29,067 nt of DNA, from NCBI GenBank assembly GCA_015680685.1, contig MNCI01000957.1:18278-47344 (forward strand), read 5' to 3'. The stretch is from Gnetum montanum (lineage: Eukaryota; Streptophyta; Gnetopsida; Gnetales; Gnetaceae). Below the pieces are notes generated by a model, which saw nothing but the letters and a program-made list of their open reading frames with translations, searched no databases and was not told the DNA's origin. Below, in pieces: positions 9,475-19,575 of the stretch; position 1 is the stretch's first letter, and each line of letters starts with the position of its first letter. The translations under genes were made by a program, and so were the position numbers.

Positions 9475-10782
9475 ATACTTTAACAATATACATATATAGA
9501 GAGAGAAATAAGTAAATAAATTTGTAACTAGGTTTATTCCATGCAAAAAGATACATGATTCACAAAAGGTCATAGAAATCTACATTAGGGAGGTGGTGAA
9601 ATTGCAAGAAACATCATTGTTAGTAAGTGAGAGAAACTGATGGTTAGATGCAGGTGCTAAACCAAACACTAGGCAATTTGTTAGGCTACCTTGTGAAGGA
9701 AAAAAAAAAAGCAAGCAAATGATGAAGAGTTTAACCATTAATCATACTATCAAAAGAGCAATACTTTTAACTACAACTAGCACAAATGAGACCTTGTCAG
9801 TAGGAAAGAGGGTTATTTTCAACCATGAATCCTATTAATGATCAAGCATTTCTTTTAACAATTACACATGTTAAGAGGAAAAGAGGTTTTTTATACAACT
9901 TTTAACTTGAAGAACTCTTACAACCTTATCGGTTCAATTGCAAATGAGTTAACATGTAACTTAAAATATAGCAAATTACTATAAAGAGACTGTTTTATTA
10001 TCTGATAAGGAAAAATATGTAGTAAAATTTTCACGACAGAATCATGCAATTGAATTTGAGAAAACAAAGTAATAATAATAGAGCCGTGAACCCAACTCAA
10101 AATTCTGTACAAGGAATGGTGAAACTGATAAAAAAACCCAATGGAGAAAGTATTATGGACATAAATAAAATTTTAGTTTCGATTAAAAAAAACATAACGC
10201 TAGTCTCAAGTTCTGCAATTATCTCTTTGGAACCAAAATGCCTGCTTACAAAAATTTCAGCTTGATACAAAAATTTACGAGTGCCCCTCTAAAAGACATT
10301 TTCCACGTACAAATCGATGGTAAGATCTTGTTCGATTCGTAAATAGCGATGTAACAACTTGCTTGGTTCATAAATAGAGCATCAAGCTAATTGCCTACAA
10401 GCCAATTCCCAATATTGTCTGAAACGAACAGAAAAAAACAAAAAAAAAATGTTGAGATAAATTACATTGTGATCCATCAATATCTGAACAGAACTGTGGC
10501 CTCCGCATTTATTAGAACCAAACGATGGAATAAATTCTTTCCACCTCACAATCATGAGACAAGACACCTAAGAATGGTGCTGTCCAAAACAACCCAGCCA
10601 TGAAAAGCCCTATATCAGCGACCTTGTCCCAGCCAATATATATATATATATATATATTGCCAAGCAAAAATATCACCTCAGCCATGAAAAACCGCTTTTG
10701 GCAGCGATAACTCCACGTCACTGTTGACTGATAGTTTTTCAAATTCATCGTAGGGCCCAAACATCTACCGCTGTGCCAAGCT

Positions 10783-10859
10783 GTTTTGGGTCAACACGTG
10801 GACTCGCATGTGACCAAGGCGGTTTTGGGTCAACACGTGGACTCGCATGTGACCAAGGC
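10783..10859. repeat. Two near-perfect 39-bp tandem units with G-box
   Basis: The 38-bp sequence starting GTTTTGGGTCAACACGTGG is present at 10783-10820 and again, identical, at 10822-10859. Each unit holds CACGTG, the plant G-box hexamer, within CAACACGTGGAC. The identity of the two units suggests a recent duplication compared with the age of the element. Confidence 0.9.
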
Positions 10860-11590
10860 CCAGAGCACACTGTCTCACTTAGACCATGCTTACGAAATTT
10901 GCCTGGCTGTCGAGTACTGGTGGGCCGTGAGGGCGTTTGAAACAAAACTGATAATAATAATAATAATAATAATTTTCAAAAACAATTTAGAGGGCCTATG
11001 GCCAGGCCGCAGCGAAGCCTGTGACCAGCCGCAGTTGCTAAATCTGGCCCTTGGGGTTAGCCCTTAAGGGCAAACAAAAGAGGTAAAAAAACAAACAAAA
11101 GAAAACCGCATCTCATGTGCTTTTGCTACCACCCTATAATTCACTATAATTCACTGATATTATAAATTCAACATTTTAGGTTTTAAGATTTAGTACATAA
11201 CCTTTACAAATAATCTTAAGATTATTATGGTATGTTATTAGTTACATTGCCGAAGTTAGTGTTATCAAGAGAGGTAGAAAGGTCATCAAACATAATATAG
11301 TTAAATATTACTAAAAATCTAGTAATGCAATTATATATTACTAAAATTATATGATGTCGTTAACTATTACTAAAATTAAATAATATAAAAATAGATAATA
11401 TAGTTATTCAATTGATGTAGTTGATTATTAGTTGATGTATTAGTTAATGAACAGTTGATGTATTAGTTGGAGAATTAGTTTAAGAAATAGAACAATCTTC
11501 AACCATCAAGAAAAGGGTATATTAATCCATCCTGTAATCAAAACATAGGGCAAAATAACATGGAGACAAAATCTTGTTTCAACAAAGAGT

Positions 11591-12740
11591 ATGATACTCA
11601 TGAAGAAAAATGATCTAGACAAGAACCCAAGAATAGGAATGAGAGTTGCAACCTACAACATGCTTGCAAGATCTCTAGTGAGTGAAAAACAATATTCGCT
11701 ATGTGCATCATGGGCCTTGGATTGGCATGAATATCAATACCCATGTATCTTAGCAGAATTAAAAGATTTGGATGCTGATGTCTTATACTTACAAGAAGTC
11801 TTACCATGGGAATTTTTATATCAATTTCAACCAAATTTGGAAAAGATGGTAGACAAAGGTATTTATAAGCAAAAACGTTCTTGTGGAAGTTCTTCTTTTA
11901 AGCCACACATATTAGCATATTGTAGAAATTACAACATGGATGGTTGTGCAATCTTTTATAAAGAAGCCAAGTTTGAATTGGTACAAAGATTTGAATAGAG
12001 TTTAGAAAATATGATTTTTGAAATTCCAGAACTTCAAGAGATGGGAAGGAAAAGAACAGTCAAGATTTTGGAAAAATCACATAGCCCTGGCAGTGATTCT
12101 AAAAGTTCATCTATCAAGAAGATGTGTATGCATGGTTAACACACATTTAATTGCCAAACCAACATGTTCAAATGTTAGACTTTGTCAAGGAGCATACTTG
12201 ATTAAGCAAATAAAAAAAAGTTTGAAGAAGTTATTCCTAAGTTGTACCAATCCAATTTCATTTATTCTTTGTGGAAACTTCAATGCCAAAGTTGGAAGTA
12301 GTGTTTATCAATTTCTAAAATATGGATCTGTAAAGGAATCTTTGGAAGATGAACTTGATTTGAAAATGTTGCTTCCATCAATTCAACATGCAACTCCATT
12401 AGCCACTGCATATTTTGCTTACTTTGAATCTTCAATAGATAAATTGGATTCTAGAATTTAGGAACAAATGATGTTGATGAATAGCACTCATCAAGAACCA
12501 TAGTTTACAAATTATTCTACAATGATTAATGAAGATGGATCAACAACATTCTTCATTGAGACTTTGGATTATATTTGGTATGATACTTGATTCTTTAAAG
12601 TTACCAAGTTACTAGAGTTGATTTCTAAAGAAGAAGTTGAGAAGAATCAAGATCAAGCCTTGCCATCATGAACAAGACCATCTGATCATATACCACTTAT
12701 GGTAGAATTACAATTACTTCCATTAGTTCATAAGGTTAAT
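11591..12740 (+). pseudogene. Captured CCR4-type deadenylase, copy A (disrupted)
   Basis: CCR4 proteins are Mg-dependent poly(A) nucleases of the endonuclease/exonuclease/phosphatase fold that shorten mRNA tails in the cytoplasm. The frame from 11591 gives 'VATYNMLARSL', 'SLCASWALDWHEYQYP' and 'DADVLYLQEV', typical of CCR4. It is stopped at 11996-11998 (TAG where copy B has TGG). One extra base near 12044-12053, relative to copy B, shifts the frame; the second frame (to 12461) has 'VNTHL' and 'LCGNFN'. The usual GDFN Asp is Asn here (12276-12278). Beyond the stop at 12459-12461 the family's C-terminal blocks continue with further stops: 'THQEP', 'ETLDYIW', 'LLELISKEE' and the SDHI motif (12681-12692). 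No introns interrupt the alignment. It is in sense with the element. Confidence 0.88.
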
Positions 12741-13173
12741 CAAGATCAAGAAGTATCTCACTCTTACTTTTATTTGATAATTTTATTATTTTATTCATTG
12801 TTTAATTTATATTTCAATTAGATTAATAAAATATCTAAGGAAACACAAGTTGGAAAAAAAGAATTTGCCTTGCCTTCACTTGGATAACTAGATACGAGTT
12901 GCAAATTATGTGACCTTGGTTAGAACTAGTGATTGGTAGTCAGTAGATCTTTAATTCACTTCTTATCATTATCTTGGAAAACAAAGTAAGTATCAAGAAA
13001 GTAATATTTAATTTTCCATGTAATCTTTCTCACATATAATTTTTTTGTAGAATAAGCAAGAAATAACTTCAAGTTCAAAGGAGAAGTCAAATTATTGGAG
13101 CACAAGATCATGAAAGAAAGCATTGGAGCTAGAAGAAGATAGAGAACGTGGATTCGTTCGAGGACAAACGAAA
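12741..13173 (+). other. Element A 3' untranslated part
   Basis: AT-rich sequence between the CCR4 remnant and the polypurine tract, matching 17995-18420 of element B in reverse (about 48 differences in 420 bases by eye). It ends with ATTCGTTCGAGGACAAACG, a block like that preceding the 3' LTR of chromovirus-type gypsy elements, perhaps a relic of the parental pol end. No gene seen. Confidence 0.6.
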
Positions 13174-13189
13174 CTTAAGGGGGGTAGAT
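13174..13189 (+). other. Element A polypurine tract
   Basis: CTTAAGGGGGGTAGAT lies immediately before the 3' LTR; element B has CCTAAGGGGGGTAGAT at the equivalent site. Confidence 0.85.
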
Positions 13190-13764
13190 TATCGCATCCC
13201 CATTCCCAAATGATGCGATTGCCTAATGAAGATGATGTCTCTTCATAACAAGTATTATTGTCATCTTAACAAGACCTAAAAGGGTAGTTGTGATTAAGAC
13301 CTGAAAGGACATGTTGTAATAACGAATGTGTCTCTTAAGGTAACCTTTGGGGGTTTGACCTAAGGCATTTATACTTGGGGTTAGAGGCTGTGCCGACATG
13401 GAGTTGAGGAGCCTGAAGAGGCAAGTAATGGAAGCTAGGTGAAGCGGGACAAGAAGTGGATTGGCCATCCCTTCTGGTCGAGTTATTGACCTAACCATGG
13501 TGGTAGTGCTAGATTGCCTCTAAGAGATAGATGCCAAAGGAAGAAAACCCCAAGGAACACTCTCAGAGCATGATCCAGATACACTTTTCCATATCAATAA
13601 AGAATTTCTTTTATTTTCTTTTCTCCATTTTTCCTATTATTTTCTTTATACATAATGCTAAATATCACTTATATTTTGCATTTGGCATGTTTTCTTCATA
13701 TGCATAATGTTTAATATATCGTGTATTTGACATTTTCCATGACATCCGGGGACAGGATGTCACA
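13190..13764 (+). repeat. Element A 3' LTR (575 bp)
   Basis: It starts TATCGCATCCCC and ends GGATGTCACA, matching 8061-8634 throughout. The open frame at 13223-13498 is a shadow inside the LTR. The target-site copy CCTAT follows at 13765-13769. Confidence 0.93.
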
Positions 13765-13990
13765 CCTATGAGTTCAAGATATGACCAAGAAAAAGTTGCT
13801 GACCATTTTTCAATCACATTCAAAAACATCTTTTTTTGTTCTGGAGCAAGATTTGCATTAATTATGATTGGCTTTCCATTTTTTAAGAACACATATTCCA
13901 TGTCAGCTAATAGAGGTTTTAGCTCAAGGGGCTCTTACTTGAAATTTTTAGGAATTTCCAACTCTTCCTAATAGGTATCATCATTTGCAT
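13765..13990 (-). pseudogene. Gypsy-2 pol segment upstream of the RT core
   Basis: The minus strand gives 'PIIINANLAPEQKKMF' and 'WSATFSWSYLELIG', the stretch that precedes the reverse transcriptase palm in plant gypsy polyproteins (usually a 'VIINANLSPEQE'-like motif, then a 'GW...DIPGI' segment). The frame reaches the end of element A at 13764 and resumes at 8055 with 'IDPRICQYRI'. The longer open frame (13665-13901) continues artificially into the LTR; only the part right of 13764 is Gypsy-2. 'MEYVFLKNGKP' lies just upstream. Confidence 0.88.
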
Positions 13991-14199
13991 CATCAAAGAG
14001 TTGATGATGAACTTACTATACTTCATCCATTCTTGCAACATATGCACATATCAAGCTCTCAGTTGGTTCCATGCAAAGTGTGCTACTCTCAGAATCAACG
14101 GTCAGCCATCGAGTGCCCTCTTGTTTTGTGGCTATTGCATACAAACACCTTTGAATTTTTGTTTTCAGTGCACACTACTTGCATGTAGAGATAGATGTC

Positions 14200-14660
14200 C
14201 ATTTCACTACCTAGAGTTTCTACACATAATTACACCCTATATCATTGTATGTGGTGCATGAAGCTCGCTTCTTCTCAATCTTTCCGAATGCATTTTCTTT
14301 GGATATTTTTAGGGAAAGATCTCTGATGCTCATCCTTGCATCAACAGTGCTTAGCCATGCCCTTCCCATGATGATTGGGAATTCCCCTTTACAATTTTTC
14401 ACTTTGATCATTAAGAAATTAGCAGGATAAGATCAACCATAGATAGTGGTCACAATGTCTTCTACCAGTCCTAATAAAACAATGATGGATTGGTCTACCA
14501 ATTCTAATCTAATATTACTCTTCTTTAAAGGAGGCAGCTTCCATGTAGTATACATCTCATGAGAGTTCAAGCTGACATCGAAACCAGAATCGAGAAGAGC
14601 TTTGCACGGTTCATTCCTAGAAATTTGCAAATAAATGAGAGGACTTTCAAGATTAGCTAA
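14200..14660 (-). pseudogene. Gypsy-2 aspartic protease
   Basis: The protease cuts the gag-pol polyprotein. The frame at 14433-14630 holds 'ALLDSGFDVSLN', matching the retroviral-type aspartic protease motif ALLDTG/SGASVNL; the Asp is kept. The frame at 14220-14411 has 'EFPIIMGRAWLSTVDARMSI', corresponding to the C-terminal 'PIILGRPFLATVDARI' block of plant gypsy proteases. The two pieces are separated by a stop at about 14412-14432. It lies between the gag linker and reverse transcriptase, the expected order. Confidence 0.88.
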
Positions 14661-14837
14661 TTTCCTGGGAAGGTTTCTAGTACAGACCTAATTAGATACA
14701 ATGTGAGTAAGCATCACAATGTGGATCCTCGGCAATGTTTGGTTTGAAGGGGACTTGAAAGAGTTTGATATAGAGGAAGACAAAGAAATAAGGTTATCAA
14801 CCATAGGTGTATTTGAGGGCTTAGGTGGGCTACATGG

Positions 14838-15134
14838 TTAAAAGAAAGGTCTTTTCTTTGATAGAGTATCTAAACTACTAGATTGATGAACTAGTTGTAG
14901 ATTAATAGCCTTGGTAGCCTTACATTGTTGTGGTTGAGATGAAAGTTCACTGTGCATAGGTGGGGTAGGTGGTAGCTGTGTGGCTAGAGAAGGAAGATGT
15001 GTAGGAATAAGAGGAGGATAAGGGTAGGAGGTGGTATCCCTTCTTGCATGTGGAGAATGAGTTCGATAATAATCAGAAGGATGGTAGTGAGATTGGAAAG
15101 TAGAAATGTGATTGGAGGAGCCATGTGAAGACAA
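14838..15134 (-). pseudogene. Gypsy-2 gag-pol linker, Ser/Pro-rich
   Basis: A 98-residue open frame rich in Ser, Pro, His and Tyr ('YPYPPLIPTHLPSLATQLPP') lies between nucleocapsid and protease. Upstream, at 15134-15310, the same direction reads a Gln/Tyr-rich stretch broken by stops. Low-complexity linkers of this sort are usual at the gag-pol boundary of plant gypsy elements. I recognise no domain in it. Confidence 0.6.
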
Positions 15135-15349
15135 GGGTTGCTAAACATAATACCCATATGGATCAGGTTGTCGGTAAGAGTATTTCTACCTTAGTAGTGC
15201 TAGTGCCCATGACTATGGTTGTTGCCACTATTGATATTACTCATATGGTTACGATAGAGATCCACTTGGATAATATTCTTACTGCTGATGGAACTACCTA
15301 GAATTTCCTTGAGAATAAGGTCATCTTCTAGATGTTTGCCTTTGTGTTA

Positions 15350-16680
15350 GTTGTGGATTCAAAGCACACACCATAGACTCTTGTAAGTGTGACAATATGA
15401 AACAACATCCCTTAAGATGTTCATATTGGCATATGTCACACCCACCATCATCATTTGATTTGCTTCCTGTAACTTCTTCTTTTATAGCAATCTTGTGCTT
15501 ACCTCTTTGATAAGCACATTTAACTTCTTTGCACCTCTTGTGCTCACAATCACTACTTCGTTCTTTGAACTCTTTAGCAATTTTTAGGATAGCTTAAAAT
15601 CTGCTATCCATGGAGTCCCATAACTGATCAACCTTGGCCATAATTTTGGATTGAAATTTTTGAAATGGCAAGGCTTTCCTATTCATCACCTCATCAAGTA
15701 TTAATTCTTCCTCACTCAAAAAATCAAACCTCCCTCTTTCAGATGGAAGGATCATATCTATATATTCTTCTGCACCTTTTCATTTTTCCAATTCACCTTT
15801 CTCTTTAGTTACCTACTCAATCAATATTTGGATTTAATAGGTGGTTAACTTTAATAATCGTCCTTAGGCATAGATGCCAAAGGTTTTTCTCATTTCAGAT
15901 CAAAGCCCATCTACAATGTGGTGAAGTTGATCCAGTTGAGAATAACCATGGCTAGGACATTTGTGCATTAAAAAATAGTATCGACCAATGGCAGCATCCA
16001 AGGGTTCATGTGTTCCTTATTTCTATCCTTGTATTTGCCTTCTCACCTTGGATACTCTAGAGTATCTTTGATATTTTTCATTGAACAATTCAAGCATCGT
16101 ACTCCATCATTTGATAGATTCTGGTTCTAAGGACTAGCACCAGTTTTTAGCTTCTTTAATGAGTGTCCTTGGGAACAACTTAAGTTTTTGCCACTCATTC
16201 TCTATATTTTGCAAGGCACATGCATCTTGAAAAGCTTAGAGATGATTCTATGGATCTGATTTATATCCCCCTTCGAATCGAGGGATATTATTCATATCTA
16301 GCTTTTTGATCTGACTATCCTTCACATGCCTTATTGGAATTTGTACTACCTTTAAGTTTAACATACTTTGGGTAGCAAGTAAAGGCTCGTCGAGGCCTTG
16401 ATTTTTGTGCCTATGATTCCCTCTACTACCCCTTTGTTCATGGTGTTGTGTCTCTCTTGAATACTTGTGCCCTTGGTCTTACATTGCCGAATGGTCCCTT
16501 TGATCATCTCAATCCCATCAATCACCTCCATCACAGTTGTGCCCCCTATGGTTGTGATTAGAGCCAGAAGAAGAAGAGGATGATGATGAAGATGAAGAGG
16601 AAGAAGGACTAGCACCATCATGGTGCCTATTACCACCTCTTTGGTGATTGCAATCATGATCACAATCTTGTTTCTTGTCT
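15350..16680 (-). pseudogene. Gypsy-2 gag core and nucleocapsid remnant
   Basis: Gag forms the virus-like particle. The minus strand around 16330-15850 reads 'NNIPRFEGGYKSDP', 'NEWQKLKLFPRTLIKEAKNW', 'WSTMLELFNEKY' and 'LDQLHHIVDGL', the pattern of the retrotransposon gag domain, with at least five stops. Upstream, at about 16620-16560, a run of 12 or so Ser residues precedes a His/Gly/Arg-rich part. Downstream, at about 15430, 'CDICQYEHLKGCC' looks like a zinc-knuckle type segment, with incomplete spacing. The open frame at 16358-16663 is in another frame, so it is a shadow of this region. Confidence 0.85.
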
Positions 16681-16763
16681 ACATCCCTACCTTAACTTGC
16701 CTCTTTGGATCCCTCTTTGTCATTAGATCTATTCTTACCAGAACCAGGATTGTGAATTGTGGA

Positions 16764-17160
16764 CTATAAGTTTTGGTTTTGACCTCCTTCACCGAAGCCA
16801 AAGAGAGGAATTTCACTAAATGAAAAACCCTTAGAGAAGGGTTTTGCATCATCTTTTTGGTATAAAAAGAATGGGGAATCATTAAATCCTTTTCCCTTCA
16901 TAGATTTAGAACATTTTTCTAACTGGTGATCCCTGAGACATTGTGCCTCAATCGGATGATAACCCTTAGCATCACTATCCTGCACCATGTACTTAGCATG
17001 AAGTCCTTGGAGACCCCAACGTATAAGCATTTGTTAGAGCATTGCAGGAATAGATTAATCAAGCAACAACACAATTTTTCCCTCCATGTCATGCCACCAC
17101 AACTGTTCATTCTAATGTAGAATGAAAGTGAAATTTGGTACATACTCATTAGGATGAGCA
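16764..17160 (-). pseudogene. Gypsy-2 gag N-terminal part
   Basis: An 88-residue open frame (16764-17030) holds 'GLQGLHAKYMVQDSDAKGYHP' and 'EAQCLRDHQLEKCSKSMKG', and aligns with the Gypsy-1 frame at 1103-1432. Upstream, to 17160, the same strand reads 'EYVPNFTFILE' and further codons interrupted by stops. The overlapping frame at 16919-17161 is an alternative reading, so a frameshift is likely here. It is assigned to gag because it lies between the primer site and the gag core. Confidence 0.6.
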
Positions 17161-17385
17161 TATACCACTCAATATTGTTGAGGCACTGATTAATGTACTA
17201 CATCAGACTTGGGTAGAGAATCACTCCTATGAGAAGAAGACATTTTATGTCAGGAAATAAAAATCACAATGTGCTTCTAAATATTGTTGTTGTAATCTTA
17301 AAATGTGATGTGACTCTAAGCTTAGTTCTAACAATTTGAATAATTTTTCACTAAATCCTAGATAGTGCATGAAATAACCAAAAGG

Positions 17386-17403
17386 TCCCCAACAACGATA
17401 TCA
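17386..17403 (-). other. Gypsy-2 primer-binding site, decayed tRNA-Asp type
   Basis: The minus strand reads TGATATCGTTGTTGGGGA; the tRNA-Asp primer site is TGGCGCCGTTGCCGGGGA. All the differences are transitions. It occupies the same position relative to leader and LTR as 1735-1752 in Gypsy-1, but element B now separates it from its LTR. Confidence 0.78.
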
Positions 17404-17405
17404 AT
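17401..17405. repeat. Left target-site duplication of element B
   Basis: TCAAT precedes the element at 17401-17405 and follows it at 22910-22914, an exact 5-bp duplication. Confidence 0.92.
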
Positions 17406-17978
17406 TATGACATCCCATCCTCGAATGCGATGGCAAACGTCAAATATACAATATATTAGATATTATGCATACAAAGAAAATATACCAATGCGAAACATAA
17501 GTGATATTTAGCATTATGTATAAAGGAAATAATAGGAAAAATGCAGAAAAAGAAAGAAAAGAATACTTTATTGATATAGAAAAATGTATCTGGATCATGC
17601 TCTAAGAGAGTGTTCCTTGGGATTTTTTTCCTTTAGCATCTATCCCTTAGAGGCAATCCAGCACTGCCACCACGGTTAGGCCTATAACCCAGCTAGAAGG
17701 AATGGCTAGTCCACTTCCTATCCTGCTTTACCTACCTCTCATTACTTGCCTCTCTAAGCTCGGTAACTCCATGCTGGCATGACCTCTAACCTCGAGTATA
17801 AATGTCTTAGGTCAAACCCCCAAAGGTTACCTCAAGAGACATTCATTATTACAACATGTGCTTTTAGGTTTTAATCACAACTACCCTTTTAGGTCTTGTT
17901 ATGATAACAATAACATTTTTTATGAAGAGACATCATCTTCATTAGGTAACTGCATCATTTAGGAAGGGGGATGTGTCA
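17406..17978 (-). repeat. Element B 3' LTR (573 bp)
   Basis: It begins TATGACATCCC and ends GGATGTGTCA on the plus strand, matching 22334-22909 and, in reverse, the element A LTRs. Confidence 0.93.
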
Positions 17979-17994
17979 ATCTACCCCCCTTAGG
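17979..17994 (-). other. Element B polypurine tract
   Basis: The minus strand reads CCTAAGGGGGGTAGAT directly beside the 3' LTR. Confidence 0.85.
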
Positions 17995-18419
17995 TTTTGT
18001 TCTATCTTGAATGAATCCACGTTCTCTATCTTTTTCCAGTTCCAATGATTTCTTTCATGATCTTGTGCTTCAATAATTTGATTTCTGCTTTGAACTTGAA
18101 GTTATTTCTTGCTTATTCTACCAACAAAATATTTGTGAGAAAAATATATGAAAAATTAAATATTACTTCCTTGATACTTACTTCATTTTCCAAGATAATG
18201 ATAAGAAGTGAATTAAAGATCTACCAACTACCAATCCCTAGTTCTAACTAGGGTTACATAATGTGCAACTTGTATCTAGTTATCCAAGTGAAGACAGGGA
18301 AAATTCTTTATTCCCAACTTGCATGTCCTTATATATTTTATTAATTTAATTGAAATATAAATTAAACAATGAAGAAAATAATAAGATCATCAAATAAAAA
18401 TAAGAGTGAGATACTTCTT
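17995..18419 (-). other. Element B 3' untranslated part
   Basis: AT-rich sequence corresponding to 12741-13173 of element A. The open frame at 18045-18251 runs antisense to the element and has no counterpart preserved in A, so I treat it as chance. Confidence 0.6.
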
Positions 18420-18705
18420 GATCTTGATCAACCTTATGAATTGATGGGAGTAACTGTAATTTTACCATAAGTGGTATATGATCAGATGGTCTTGTTCATC
18501 ATGGAAAAGCTTGATCTTGATTCTTCTCAACTTCTTCTTTAGAAATCAACTCTAGTAACTTGGTAACTTGAAAGAATAGAGTATCATACCAAATATCATC
18601 CAAAGTCTTAGAGAAGAATGTTGTTGACCCATATTCATTAATAATTGTAGAATAATTTGTAAACTGTGGTTCTTGATGAGTGTTATCCATCAACAGCATC
18701 TATTT
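18420..18705 (-). pseudogene. CCR4 C-terminal segment, copy B, beyond stops
   Basis: Past the stop that ends the 289-codon frame, the same frame continues after two stops with 'THQEPQFTNYST', 'KTLDDIWYDT' and 'LLELISKEEVEKN' (18499-18699). After two more stops it reads 'TRPSDHIPLMVKL', with SDHI at 18475-18486. These correspond to the family's C-terminal EPLFTN, GTLDYI, LLELLDEE and SDHI blocks, the last holding the catalytic Asp-His pair. Copy A has stops at two of the same positions (after DSRI and just before TRPSDHI), so these may be ancestral to the family; both sites also lie in codons that methylation decay could convert independently. Confidence 0.85.
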
Positions 18706-19575
18706 CTAAATTCTAGAGTCTAATTTATCTACTAAAGATTCAAAGTAAGCAGAATATGCATTGGCTAATGGAATTGCATGTTGAATCAATGGAAACATCT
18801 TTTTCAAATTAGGTTCATCTTCCAAAGACTCCTTTATAGATCCATATTTTAGAAATTGATAAACACTTCTTCTGACTTTGGCATTGAAGTCTCCACAAAG
18901 AATAAATGGAACTAGATCAGTACAACTTAGTAATAACTTCTCCTTCAAACTTTCTTCTATTTTCTTAATCAAGTATGATCCTTGACAAAGTATAACATCT
19001 GAACATGTTGGTTTGGCATTTAAATGTGTGTTAACCACGTATACACATCTTCCTAATAGATGAACTTTCAGAATCATTGCCAAGGCTTTGTGATTTTTCC
19101 AAAATCTTAACTGTTCTTTCTTTCCCATCTCTTGAAGTTTTGGAATTTCAAAAATCATATTTTCTAAACTCCATTCAAATCTTTGTACCAATTTAAACTT
19201 GGCTTCTTTATAAAAGATTTCATAACCATCCATGTAATTTTTACAATATGCTAATTTGTACGGCTTAAAAGAAGAACTTCCACAAGAACCTTTTTGCTTA
19301 TACATAACCTTGTATCCCATCTTTTCCAAATATGGTTGAAATTGATATAAAAATTCCCATGATAAGATTTCTTGTAAGCATAAGACATCAACATCCAAAT
19401 CTTTTAATTCTGCTAAGATATGTGGGTATCGATATTCATGCCAATCCGAGGCCCATGATGGACATAATAGATATTGTTTTTTATGCACTAGAGATCTTGC
19501 AAGCATGTTGTATGTTGCAACTTTCATTCCTATTCTTGGAGTCTTGTCTAGATCATTTCTCTTCATGAGTATCAT
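18706..19575 (-). CDS. Captured CCR4-type deadenylase, copy B, 289-codon open frame
   Basis: This is the longest open frame in the window. It covers most of a CCR4-type poly(A) nuclease domain: Asn in 'VATYNMLA' (residue 23), a 'CPSWASDWHEYRYP' block (38-51), Glu in 'DVLCLQEI' (69), 'YMDGYEIFY' (114-122), His in 'VVNTHLNAKP' (184) and Asp/Asn in 'FILCGDFNAK' (229 and 231). It ends after 'KLDSRI' at a TAG, before the SDHI block, so the encoded protein lacks the last catalytic pair and is probably inactive. It has no introns, although plant CCR4 genes are split, which points to capture from mRNA. The start chosen is the ATG at 19573-19575, shared with copy A; an in-frame stop lies just upstream. 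It is transcribed in the same direction as the LTR. CCR4 (CNOT6-like) fits better than Angel or nocturnin because of the CPSWA block. No N-terminal leucine-rich repeats are present. Expression is unproven. Confidence 0.85.
   Translation of the reverse strand: MILMKRNDLDKTPRIGMKVATYNMLARSLVHKKQYLLCPSWASDWHEYRYPHILAELKDLDVDVLCLQEILSWEFLYQFQPYLEKMGYKVMYKQKGSCGSSSFKPYKLAYCKNYMDGYEIFYKEAKFKLVQRFEWSLENMIFEIPKLQEMGKKEQLRFWKNHKALAMILKVHLLGRCVYVVNTHLNAKPTCSDVILCQGSYLIKKIEESLKEKLLLSCTDLVPFILCGDFNAKVRRSVYQFLKYGSIKESLEDEPNLKKMFPLIQHAIPLANAYSAYFESLVDKLDSRI

Larger units (their letters stand above)
8650..11590 (+). other. Element A leader, about 2.9 kb, non-coding
   Basis: Positions 8650-9480 and 11130-11590 match the leader of element B (reverse strand of about 21480-22320 and 19600-20000). 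Between them, about 9540-10945 has no obvious counterpart in B and may be a separate insertion or a segment lost from B. It contains a TA microsatellite (about 10635-10658), a 39-bp tandem duplication (10783-10859) and a TAA microsatellite (about 10951-10973). A short GC-rich part at 10985-11060 resembles the edge of B's GC-rich block. AT-rich repeats of TTACTAAAATTA and TTGATGTATTAG type occur at 11300-11470. No convincing coding region was found. Confidence 0.7.
8061..13764 (+). mobile_element. Element A: non-autonomous LTR retrotransposon carrying a CCR4-like gene
   Basis: This is a complete plus-strand LTR element of 5.7 kb inserted in the Gypsy-2 reverse transcriptase. It has LTRs at 8061-8634 and 13190-13764, an initiator-Met primer site (8637-8648), a long non-coding leader, a CCR4-type coding copy (11591-about 12740) and a polypurine tract (13174-13189). 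No gag, protease, reverse transcriptase or integrase sequence is recognisable inside, so its movement must have relied on another element. The LTR ends (TGTCACATCC...GGGATGTCACA), the Met primer site and the 3' sequence 'TTCGTTCGAGGACAAACG' before the G-tract resemble chromovirus (Tekay/Del-type) gypsy elements; that parentage is an inference. Its two LTRs differ at about 40 of the first 290 aligned bases by eye count. Confidence 0.92.

Noticed and set aside
13665-13764. C-terminal part of the minus-strand frame 13665-13901 as pol sequence
   Set aside because: That part lies inside the element A LTR; only the portion right of 13764 belongs to Gypsy-2.
19332-19568. 78-codon plus-strand frame across the CCR4 copy
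   Set aside because: It is the antisense shadow of copy B; the equivalent shadow exists in copy A at 11598-11834.
18706-19575. Intact host CCR4 gene
   Set aside because: It lies between LTRs, lacks introns, stops before the SDHI block and has a sister copy in another element.
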